64,000 nt of DNA from Mytilus californianus (taxonomy: Eukaryota; Mollusca; Bivalvia; Mytilida; Mytilidae): the NCBI RefSeq assembly GCF_021869535.1, contig NW_026262712.1:45862884-45926883 (forward strand). The letters are read 5' to 3'. The translations under genes were made by a program, and so were the position numbers. Shown piece after piece: positions 34,139-44,724 of the stretch; positions within the stretch are counted from its first letter, which is position 1; each line of letters begins with the position of its first letter. The notes beneath the pieces are model-generated. The model was not told the origin of the DNA and did no database searches. It worked only from the letters and a program-made list of their open reading frames with translations.

Positions 34139-34894
34139 GGGCTTGGCTTTCGAAAGTATCTTATGACTAAGACATATCTTACGATGGTCTTAGGACATGT
34201 CATAGTCGTAAGATGTGTTTTCAAAAGTGTCCCAAGTTACGATATGTTATAACTTATATCGTAAACTTAAGACACCTCGCGACATGACTTATGATGTTAT
34301 TATGTTTATCATAAAAGTTACGACAGGAATTCACTGAATTCATGTTTGCACATGCAGCCTCCCGGAATTTCTTTTTGGCACTGTTTGTTGTTGTGTTGCC
34401 CAGTCTGATAAATAGTAAAGATCTATCCTTTACACTCTTTCAGTTAAAATTTAAATCTCCTGCGACGTAAAATTCGAACCCCCTTTCTTACGTTTTTATT
34501 ATGTATAGTAATTGTTTATATTATTTGTTTCCTTATATTATAGTAGTTTATTAACGTATTTGCACTAGCATTTCGTTAAGTAGGACCGGTACTCGATGTA
34601 TCAAATCTTAAAGTATTCACAATTAGGGCTAGTTTCCTAATGATTATAGAGTAAGACTTTGGTTGGCTTACTTGCTTTGTATGTATATATGTTTGCTCAA
34701 GCATTGTTAATAAGATTGACAACTTCAAAAAGTATAAATAGGCGGAGTTAAACCTGTAACCTCTACAAGCATTGGGAAATTAGCTCTAAATATACACTTC
34801 ATGTATAATAATACATGAACACAAAGTTCTAGAATTTTATTATATATATATATATAATTCGTCTAAACACCAGCCCAACAATGTACTTTAAATT

Positions 34895-35130
34895 TCCGCA
34901 AATTTTTTGTTCTTCCCTGGCCGGGATTCGAACTCATGCTACTGAGGTATCGTAGAAACAAATCGCCTTGCACTATGCCCGACGCGTTTTTTTTTTTTTT
35001 TTTTTTTTTTTTCTTTCTTTTTTTTATTGCCCGACGCGCTAGACCACTCGACCATCAGGCTCTATAATAAAAAAGCTTTCGGTGGCCGGGTGTTACCTTT
35101 CCTCGTCAGTTTTTATCTAGCGTCGTAACA
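34895..35130 (-). mobile_element. tRNA-headed SINE-like repeat interrupted by a poly-T insert
   Basis: The - strand has GTCGAGTGGTCTAGCGCGTC and GAGTTCGAATCCCGGCC boxes and the body GTAACACAGTACATGAT, as at 4100-4275. The tRNA-like part is split by a T-rich 41-bp insert at 34987-35027, flanked by an exact 11-bp duplication, TGCCCGACGCG. Confidence 0.7.
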
Positions 35131-35450
35131 CAGTACATGATATATAAGGCATGAAGATGGAATTGTTATAGATCAGCTGAATTATCTATTGTAAAGGATC
35201 CTACAAATTAATGTAAGATGCAGTCACAGAAATACTTAAATTATAAGTACGTCTGAACCATTGACGACTCTACAACAGATTGTATCCATCGGAACACTAG
35301 CAGTGATGGTGATACAAGACTGAAAATACATTCTGTATATATAATTCGTCTAAACAACAGCCCAACAATGTTAGATCTGTAAATTTGCAGAAGCATATAC
35401 GTCTAAATTGAAAACAACGTTCAAACCTATGATATATATATATATATATA
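35131..35450. other. Array-flanking sequence
   Basis: Contains AATTCGTCTAAACAACAGCCC, also near 34858, then a partial satellite copy at 35399-35432 and a (TA)n run at 35432-35450. Confidence 0.5.
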
Positions 35451-38400
35451 AACAAGTCTAAATTGAAAACAACGTTCAAACCTATGATTGCGTTGGATAA
35501 AAACCGCAATTTTTATACGTGTGCATGCAAAACAAATTTCTTGTTAGAGGGGTCTAAAAACAGCACAAACAACATTTTCCAAAAGACCAAAAAAGTGAAA
35601 AAGTATATTTTAACAAAACACATTTGACTAACAGGTCGAACAACAAATGTTCTTAAACCCTGCCGACTGCCATTGGCGATTGCCAAATAAACGGATCACC
35701 AGGTGTAATAAATGGATCTTATTTATAAATTAATACCAAACAGAAAACAATAAACTTGCGGCAAAGATGGTATACCGCAAACAAAAGGTGCAAAGATTTT
35801 TGTACACCATATCCGGATTTCGACAATTAATGTCTCTTCAGTGATGTTAGGAATCGAAACGGTATTTGGAAGGCCATATAATTTACCTCAATTTAGGATA
35901 GACTCTTGAATTTTGAGGAGTCAAAATAGGATGAACGGATCATATAAACCCGAAGGCAAATATAATACAAGCCCAAACGAAAAAATATAAACAAGTCTAA
36001 ATTGAAAACAACGTTCAAACCTATGATTGCGTTGGATAAAAACCGCAATTTTTATACGTGTGCATGCAAAACAAATTTCTTGTTAGAGGGGTCTAAAAAC
36101 AGCACAAACAACATTTTCCAAAAGACCAAAAAAGTGAAAAAGTATATTTTAACAAAACGCATTTGACTAACAGGTCGAACAACAAATGTTCTTAAACCCT
36201 GCCGACTGCCATTGGCGATTGCCAAATAAACGGATCACCAGGTGTAATAAATGGATCTTATTTATAAATTAATACCAAACAGAAAACAATAAACTTGCGG
36301 CAAAGATGGTATACCGCAAACAAAAGGTGCAAAGATTTTTGTACACCATATCCGGATTTCGACAATTAATGTCTCTTCAGTGATGTTAGGAATCGAAACG
36401 GTATTTGGAAGGCCATATAATTTACCTCAATTTAGGATAGACTCTTGAATTTTGAGGAGTCAAAATAGGATGAACGGATCATATAAACCCGAAGGCAAAT
36501 ATAATACAAGCCCAAACGAAAAAATATAAACAAGTCTAAATTGAAAACAACGTTCAAACCTATGATTGCGTTGGATAAAAACCGCAATTTTTATACGTGT
36601 GCATGCAAAACAAATTTCTTATTAGAGGGGTCTAAAAACAGCACAAACAACATTTTCCAAAAGACCAAAAAAGTGAAAAAGTATATTTTAACAAAACGCA
36701 TTTGACTAACAGGTCGAACAACAAATGTTCTTAAACCCTGCCGACTGCCATTGGCGATTGCCAAATAAACGGATCACCAGGTGTAATAAATGGATCTTAT
36801 TTATAAATTAATACCAAACAGAAAACAATAAACTTGCGGCAAAGATGGTATACCGCAAACAAAAGGTGCAAAGATTTTTGTACACCATATCCGGATTTCG
36901 ACAATTAATGTCTCTTCAGTGATGTTAGGAATCGAAACGGTATTTGGAAGGCCATATAATTTACCTCAATTTAGGATAGACTCTTGAATTTTGAGGAGTC
37001 AAAATAGGATGAACGGATCATATAAACCCGAAGGCAAATATAATACAAGCCCAAACGAAAAAATATAAACAAGTCTAAATTGAAAACAACGTTCAAACCT
37101 ATGATTGCGTTGGATAAAAACCGCAATTTTTATACGTGTGCATGCAAAACAAATTTCTTGTTAGAGGGGTCTAAAAACAGCACAAACAACATTTTCCAAA
37201 AGACCAAAAAAGTGAAAAAGTATATTTTAACAAAACGCATTTGACTAACAGGTCGAACAACAAATGTTCTTAAACCCTGCCGACTGCCATTGGCGATTGC
37301 CAAATAAACGGATCACCAGGTGTAATAAATGGATCTTATTTATAAATTAATACCAAACAGAAAACAATAAACTTGCGGCAAAGATGGTATACCGCAAACA
37401 AAAGGTGCAAAGATTTTTGTACACCATATCCGGATTTCGACAATTAATGTCTCTTCAGTGATGTTAGGAATCGAAACGGTATTTGGAAGGCCATATAATT
37501 TACCTCAATTTAGGATAGACTCTTGAATTTTGAGGAGTCAAAATAGGATGAACGGATCATATAAACCCGAAGGCAAATATAATACAAGCCCAAACGAAAA
37601 AATATAAACAAGTCTAAATTGAAAACAACGTTCAAACCTATGATTGCGTTGGATAAAAACCGCAATTTTTATACGTGTGCATGCAAAACAAATTTCTTGT
37701 TAGAGGGGTCTAAAAACAGCACAAACAACATTTTCCAAAAGACCAAAAAAGTGAAAAAGTATATTTTAACAAAACGCATTTGACTAACAGGTCGAACAAC
37801 AAATGTTCTTAAACCCTGCCGACTGCCATTGGCGATTGCCAAATAAACGGATCACCAGGTGTAATAAATGGATCTTATTTATAAATTAATACCAAACAGA
37901 AAACAATAAACTTGCGGCAAAGATGGTATACCGCAAACAAAAGGTGCAAAGATTTTTGTACACCATATCCGGATTTCGACAATTAATGTCTCTTCAGCGA
38001 TGTTAGGAATCGAAACGGTATTTGGAAGGCCATATAATTTACCTCAATTTAGGATAGACTCTTGAATTTTGAGGAGTCAAAATAGGATGAACGGATCATA
38101 TAAACCCGAAGGCAAATATAATACAAGCCCAAACGAAAAAATATAAACAAGTCTAAATTGAAAACAACGTTCAAACCTATGATTGCGTTGGATAAAAACC
38201 GCAATTTTTATACGTGTGCATGCAAAACAAATTTCTTGTTAGAGGGGTCTAAAAACAGCACAAACAACATTTTCCAAAAGACCAAAAAAGTGAAAAAGTA
38301 TATTTTAACAAAACGCATTTGACTAACAGGTCGAACAACAAATGTTCTTAAACCCTGCCGACTGCCATTGGCGATTGCCAAATAAACGGATCACCAGGTG

Positions 38401-39943
38401 TAATAAATGGATCTTATTTATAAATTAATACCAAACAGAAAACAATAAACTTGCGGCAAAGATGGTATACCGCAAACAAAAGGTGCAAAGATTTTTGTAC
38501 ACCATATCCGGATTTCGACAATTAATGTCTCTTCAGTGATGTTAGGAATCGAAACGGTATTTGGAAGGCCATATAATTTACCTCAATTTAGGATAGACTC
38601 TTGAATTTTGAGGAGTCAAAATAGGATGAACGGATCATATAAACCCGAAGGCAAATATAATACAAGCCCAAACGAAAAAATATAAACAAGTCTAAATTGA
38701 AAACAACGTTCAAACCTATGATTGCGTTGGATAAAAACCGCAATTTTTATACGTGTGCATGCAAAACAAATTTCTTGTTAGAGGGGTCTAAAAACAGCAC
38801 AAACAACATTTTCCAAAAGACCAAAAAAGTGAAAAAGTATATTTTAACAAAACGCATTTGACTAACAGGTCGAACAACAAATGTTCTTAAACCCTGCCGA
38901 CTGCCATTGGCGATTGCCAAATAAACGGATCACCAGGTGTAATAAATGGATCTTATTTATAAATTAATACCAAAAAGAAAACAATAAACTTGCGGCAAAG
39001 ATGGTATACCGCAAACAAAAGGTGCAAAGATTTTTGTACACCATATCCGGATTTCGACAATTAATGTCTCTTCAGTGATGTTAGGAATCGAAACGGTATT
39101 TGGAAGGCCATATAATTTACCTCAATTTAGGATAGACTCTTGAATTTTGAGGAGTCAAAATAGGATGAACGGATCATATAAACCCGAAGGCAAATATAAT
39201 ACAAGCCCAAACGAAAAAATATAAACAAGTCTAAATTGAAAACAACGTTCAAACCTATGATTGCGTTGGATAAAAACCGCAATTTTTATACGTGTGCATG
39301 CAAAACAAATTTCTTGTTAGAGGGGTCTAAAAACAGCACAAACAACATTTTCCAAAAGACCAAAAAAGTGAAAAAGTATATTTTAACAAAACGCATTTGA
39401 CTAACAGGTCGAACAACAAATGTTCTTAAACCCTGCCGACTGCCATTGGCGATTGCCAAATAAACGGATCACCAGGTGTAATAAATGGATCTTATTTATA
39501 AATTAATACCAAACAGAAAACAATAAACTTGCGGCAAAGATGGTATACCGCAAACAAAAGGTGCAAAGATTTTTGTACACCATATCCGGATTTCGACAAT
39601 TAATGTCTCTTCAGTGATGTTAGGAATCGAAACGGTATTTGGAAGGCCATATAATTTACCTCAATTTAGGATAGACTCTTGAATTTTGAGGAGTCAAAAT
39701 AGGATGAACGGATCATATAAACCCGAAGGCAAATATAATACAAGCCCAAACGAAAAAATATAAACAAGTCTAAATTGAAAACAACGTTCAAACCTATGAT
39801 TGCGTTGGATAAAAACCGCAATTTTTATACATGTGCATGCAAAACAAATTTCTTGTTAGAGGGGTCTAAAAACAGCACAAACAACATTTTCCAAAAGACC
39901 AAAAAAGTGAAAAAGTATATTTTAACAAAACGCATTTGACTAA
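35451..39943 (+). repeat. 539-bp satellite, direct array of 8 units plus a partial unit
   Basis: Unit starts AACAAGTCTAAATTGAAAAC at 35451, 35990, 36529, 37068, 37607, 38146, 38685, 39224 and 39763 (partial): a constant 539-bp period. Units differ by only isolated substitutions, for example at 35614, 36622, 37998 and 38974. No sustained reading frame. The last unit stops at ATTTGACTAA 39943. Confidence 0.95.
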
Positions 39944-40065
39944 GCGATTGGTGCTGTAGTGTATTAAAGGTGTGAGTTCGAATCCCGTTGAGGGAACATT
40001 TGTCAGCATAAAAATCTAATTCTAACACTGTTGGGTGTAATTTTTCAGACTTATATATATATATA
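39944..40065. repeat. Spacer between the two inverted satellite arrays
   Basis: About 120 bp with a B-box-like GAGTTCGAATCCCGTTGAGG, a CACTGTTGGGTGTAA block and a (TA)n run. It looks like a truncated copy of the tRNA-headed repeat at 34895. Confidence 0.6.
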
Positions 40066-42015
40066 TTGTTTGCGGTATACCATCTTTGCCGCAAGTTTAT
40101 TGTTTTCTGTTTGGTATTAATTTATAAATAAGATCCATTTATTACACCTGGTGATCCGTTTATTTGGCAATCGCCAATGGCAGTCGGCAGGGTTTAAGAA
40201 CATTTGTTGTTCGACCTGTTAGTCAAATGCGTTTTGTTAAAATATACTTTTTCACTTTTTTGGTCTTTTGGAAAATGTTGTTTGTGCTGTTTTTAGACCC
40301 CTCTAACAAGAAATTTGTTTTGCATGCACACGTATAAAAATTGCGGTTTTTATCCAACGCAATCATAGGTTTGAACGTTGTTTTCAATTTAGACTTGTTT
40401 ATATTTTTTCGTTTGGGCTTGTATTATATTTGCCTTCGGGTTTATATGATCCGTTCATCCTATTTTGACTCCTCAAAATTCAAGAGTCTATCCTAAATTG
40501 AGGTAAATTATATGGCCTTCCAAATACCGTTTCGATTCCTAACATCACTGAAGAGACATTAATTGTCGAAATCCGGATATGGTGTACAAAAATCTTTGCA
40601 CCTTTTGTTTGCGGTATACCATCTTTGCCGCAAGTTTATTGTTTTCTGTTTGGTATTAATTTATAAATAAGATCCATTTATTACACCTGGTGATCCGTTT
40701 ATTTGGCAATCGCCAATGGCAGTCGGCAGGGTTTAAGAACATTTGTTGTTCGACCTGTTAGTCAAATGCGTTTTGTTAAAATATACTTTTTCACTTTTTT
40801 GGTCTTTTGGAAAATGTTGTTTGTGCTGTTTTTAGACCCCTCTAACAAGAAATTTGTTTTGCATGCACACGTATAAAAATTGCGGTTTTTATCCAATGCA
40901 ATCATAGGTTTGAACGTTGTTTTCAATTTAGACTTGTTTATATTTTTTCGTTTGGGCTTGTATTATATTTGCCTTCGGGTTTATATGATCCGTTCATCCT
41001 ATTTTGACTCCTCAAAATTCAAGAGTCTATCCTAAATTGAGGTAAATTATATGGCCTTCCAAATACCGTTTCGATTCCTAACATCACTGAAGAGACATTA
41101 ATTGTCGAAATCCGGATATGGTGTACAAAAATCTTTGCACCTTTTGTTTGCGGTATACCATCTTTGCCGCAAGTTTATTGTTTTCTGTTTGGTATTAATT
41201 TATAAATAAGATCCATTTATTACACCTGGTGATCCGTTTATTTGGCAATCGCCAATGGCAGTCGGCGGGGTTTAAGAACATTTGTTGTTCGACCTGTTAG
41301 TCAAATGCGTTTTGTTAAAATATACTTTTTCACTTTTTTGGTCTTTTGGAAAATGTTGTTTGTGCTGTTTTTAGACCCCTCTAACAAGAAATTTGTTTTG
41401 CATGCACACGTATAAAAATTGCGGTTTTTATCCAACGCAATCACAGGTTTGAACGTTGTTTTCAATTTAGACTTATTTATATTTTTTCGTTTGGGCTTGT
41501 ATTATATTTACCTTCGGGTTTATATGATCCTTTCATCCTATTTCGACTCTTAAAAATTCAAGAGTCTATCCTAAATTGAGGTAAATTATATGGCCTTCCA
41601 AATACCGTTTCGATTCCTAACATCACCAAAGAGACATTAATTGTCGAAATCCGGATATGGTGTACAAATTTTTGCACCTCATGTTTGCGGTATACCATCT
41701 TTTCCGCAAGTTTATTGTTTTCTGTTTGGTATTAGATTAATAATAAAGATCCATTTTGTTACATCTTGTGATCCGTTTATTTGGCAATCGCCAATGGCAG
41801 TCAGCAGGGTTTAAGAACATCCATTGTTCGACCTGTTATTAAAATGCGTTTTGTTTAAATATACTTTTTTCACTTTTTTGGTCTTTTGGAAAATGTTGTT
41901 TGTGCTGTATTTAGACCCCTCTAGCAAGAAATTTGTTTTGCATGCACACGTATGAAAATTGCGGTTTTTATCCAACGCAATCATTGGTTTGAACGTTGTT
42001 TTTCAATTTAGACTT
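40066..42015 (-). repeat. 539-bp satellite, inverted array of about 3.6 units
   Basis: Reverse-complement units start TTGTTTGCGGTATACC at 40066, 40605, 41144 and about 41681. The first two are almost identical to the direct units. The third and fourth carry progressively more substitutions and small indels. The array ends at a TA-rich run after AGACTT 42015. Confidence 0.93.
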
Positions 42016-42314
42016 ATATAATATATATACATATATACAAACTAAATTCAAACACATTATCAACTCGGGTTGTCTTTCCTTTTCATAATTATATAATTTC
42101 ATGTTCATTATAATGTAAATATATAATATTCGTTAATAATAAGGATGATACCAATTATTATTTTCATACTTATTATATTTATTATTATATTTATTAGCTA
42201 TTTTTATCATTTCTTAATCATTGTTTAAAATAAAAGAAAATATGTTCACTATATATGACAGTTATAAGAGCATCATAGGTATGACTATCTTAGGACAGCT
42301 TTGATTTATATTCT
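42016..42314. other. TA-rich spacer
   Basis: TA-rich DNA with a CTATCTTAGGACAG motif at about 42286 that recalls the subterminal motifs of the composite element. Confidence 0.4.
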
Positions 42315-43575
42315 ATGAGTGATCAAATGATAGTCATGACATGTATGTACACTAAAGAGATTTACCCTGCCGAACTGACTTTAAATAAAGCTAATACTAA
42401 CAATGAACACTGCCCTTTCCTGGATCTTGATATCTTTATCTTTAATGGGAAACTTATTACCAAAATTTATGATAAAAGAGATGATTGTTCATTTCCTATT
42501 GTTAATTATCCATTTTTAGATGGTGACGTTCCTTTGTCGCCATCTTATGGTGTTTATATATCTCAACTTGTTCGATTCGCTCGTGTATGTAACAACGTAT
42601 TTGATTTCAACGAAAGAAATCTCTGTATTACTGAAAAATTATAACACCAGGGTTTCTAGTCAAAACATTTACTAAATTTTATCATCGGTACAAGGACATC
42701 ATTCGTAAATATAAATCAACATGCAGACAGCTTATACGTTCAGGTATTTCACATCCAATATTTTATGGTAATATTCTTTACAAAGCACAAAAATGTCGGC
42801 ATTCACCTCAAAAGCTAACCAAACCTTTAAACAGACTTATTCGGAAAGGATATGGTTACGATACTGTTGTCAAGTCATTAAGGATTGCATATTTTGGTAT
42901 TGATATTGATTCACTCATAGGGTCTTTGCATCGGAAATAAACACATTTATTCTAAAACCAGTTGTTGGCATGATACGGGTTATGTTCTTCTCATATATTT
43001 TATGATGGTATGATACTAAACCATTAACGGGAGGAATTTTACTTGATTTTCATATGATGAAGACATAATCTTTCAATCAGTTTAATTGAGGTTTGGAGCT
43101 GGCATGTCAGTAACTGCTAGTAGTCCTTTGTTCATTTATGTATCATTGTCATTTTGCTTAGTTTTTTTTTGTTACCTATTCTGACATCGGACTCGGACTT
43201 CTTTTAAACTGAGTTTTACTGTGCGTATTGCTATGTGTTTCTTTTTTCTACATTGACTAGAGGTATAGGGAGAGGGTTGAGATCTCATAAAACATGTTTA
43301 ACCCCGCCGCATTTTTGAGCCTGTCCCAAGTCAGGAGCCTCTGGCCTTTGCTAGTCTTGTATGTTTTTAATTTTAGTTCATTTATATGTTTTGGAGTTAA
43401 GTGTGATGTCCATTTTCACTGAACTGGCACACAATTTTATTTAGGGGCCAGCTGAGGACCACCTCCGGGTGCGGGATTTTCTCGCTGCATTGAAGACCCA
43501 TTGGTGGCCTTCGGCTGTTGTCTGCTCTTTGGTCGGGTTGTTGTCTCTTTGACATATTCCCCATTTCCATTCTCA
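42315..43575 (+). pseudogene. Retroelement 3' part, family P reverse transcriptase and 3' UTR
   Basis: A 109-residue frame contains HCPFLDLDIFIFNGKLITKI, YDKRDDCSFPIVNYPFLDGD and SPSYGVYISQLVRFARVCNN. After breaks at 42643, downstream frames give KTFTKFYHRYKDIIRKYKST, HPIFYGNILYKAQKC and DTVVKSLRIAYFGIDIDSL. A long 3' region follows, ending in GGTCGGGTTGTTGTCTCTTT and TTCCCCATTTCCATTCTCAA, which I recall as the 3' end of an abundant Mytilus retroelement. The RT catalytic YIDD part is missing, so this copy is 5'-truncated and broken. Penelope-like affiliation is possible. Confidence 0.7.
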
Positions 43576-43651
43576 ATTCTATTATGGTTATAAAATTTGT
43601 CCTAAGATATATCTTATGACATATCTTAGGATACTTTCGAAAACCAGGCCA

Positions 43652-43690
43652 CAGTGGTTGTCGTTTGTTGCTGTATATCACATTTTTGCC
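43652..43690 (-). repeat. M1 repeat, right half of the split copy
   Basis: CAGTGGTTGTCGTTTGTTGC continues the M1 sequence that stops at 34138. Confidence 0.6.
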
Positions 43691-44315
43691 ATAACACGGG
43701 CAGATCAAACGGCGAACGAGATGCATGAAGGGAAATCTCACAAGAGTTCTCGGAACCCTATATATCACCATACTGGCTATGCAAACTGTCCGCGAGATTC
43801 CAATCCATCTCATTATTAAAATGCATACCCAAACTAACAAATCATTCTTAAAACATAAAATGAACTTGCTAGGTTCGTGCCATAGGACAAGCTTAACATA
43901 AGAATGTGTTTAACTAGGTTTCGTGGGTACTTCACGCCTATTTATCTCGATCAGAGTATTGTATGTTTGAACCAAAACCAATTGCTTATAAGGCTTAAAA
44001 TCGGTCTAGATTTGATAGTAGTGAATATATTGAATGTGTCCTGTAAATCTTTAATGTGAAATAAAAATCAAAACATTCGTCCAACATTCCTACCAAGAAC
44101 TTATTGCTACCTTAATTTGGTCTTAGAAGCGCATTGATACTTCGCAGAAATTCATTGGGGTGATATTTATGTACAGACCATTTCTTCTTTATTTGAACCT
44201 TTTTCTGTCTTGTAATGCAAATATGCAAACCAACGCAAATATGTATGTACTGATAATTCAAATTTTGTAAAATTGAGCAAATTTGTAATACAATGGCACC
44301 CCCCCCCCCCCCCCC

Positions 44316-44348
<33 letters not shown>

Positions 44349-44618
44349 TTAAAGGTTTCCCAAAGAATGAAGATAAAAAAAACTTGTGATGTTAATATGC
44401 GTCAAATGTCGTATGCGCATATTCACTTTTATATGTCATTTCAATTAAATACTATACAATTTGAGAAAGAAACTCTCAGAATGACGGGAAAAAATATCCA
44501 TCTTTCTGCGCCAAAAGCTATCTACACGTCACAATGTTTGACGTCTTTACCTTGTTTTCATTTTTTTTCGGGTTTGTTGCATTTATGTTTGTTTTTATAA
44601 TTGTTTATATGTTGATTT
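43691..44618. other. Upstream region of the CFAP97-type gene
   Basis: Intergenic. It includes a C-run plus (AC)n microsatellite at 44290-44346. No TATA-box assignment is attempted. Confidence 0.4.
44290..44346. repeat. Poly-C / (AC)n microsatellite
   Basis: About 31 C residues followed by GACACAC repeats, about 275 bp upstream of the first coding exon. Confidence 0.95.
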
Positions 44619-44724
44619 ATGATGCACCGCGCTTATCAGCCCCTCACGCCTGCTAATAATATTTATCTGAGAAAAAGATGGGACCAAAGTCATTACGACG
44701 CCCACAGAAAGAAGGTTTTTGCAG
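44619..44724 (+). CDS. CFAP97-type gene, exon 1
   Basis: 35 codons plus one base. Tandem ATGs at 44619 and 44622; either could start. Donor GCAG|GTGAGT at 44724/44725. Confidence 0.88.

Larger units (their letters stand above)
34139..43651. mobile_element. 9.5-kb composite element with inverted termini
   Basis: Left terminus GGGCTTGGCTTTCGAAAGTA and right terminus (reverse complement) TGGCCTGGTTTTCGAAAGTA are inverted repeats, with related subterminal TCTTAGGAC/GTCCTAAGA motifs on both sides. The element interrupts an M1 copy, with CAG at 34136-34138 and 43652-43654 as a possible 3-bp target duplication. Inside are a tRNA-headed repeat, the 539-bp satellite arrays and a retroelement 3' part. 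No transposase frame is visible. Confidence 0.6.

Noticed and set aside
35451-39943. Tandem multigene array (e.g. rRNA, histone or snRNA)
   Set aside because: No open frame, no RNA gene motif and no conserved promoter is visible in the 539-bp unit.
43397-43840. 147-residue - strand open frame
   Set aside because: It overlaps the retroelement 3' end, the element terminus and M1 sequence. The translation is compositional noise.
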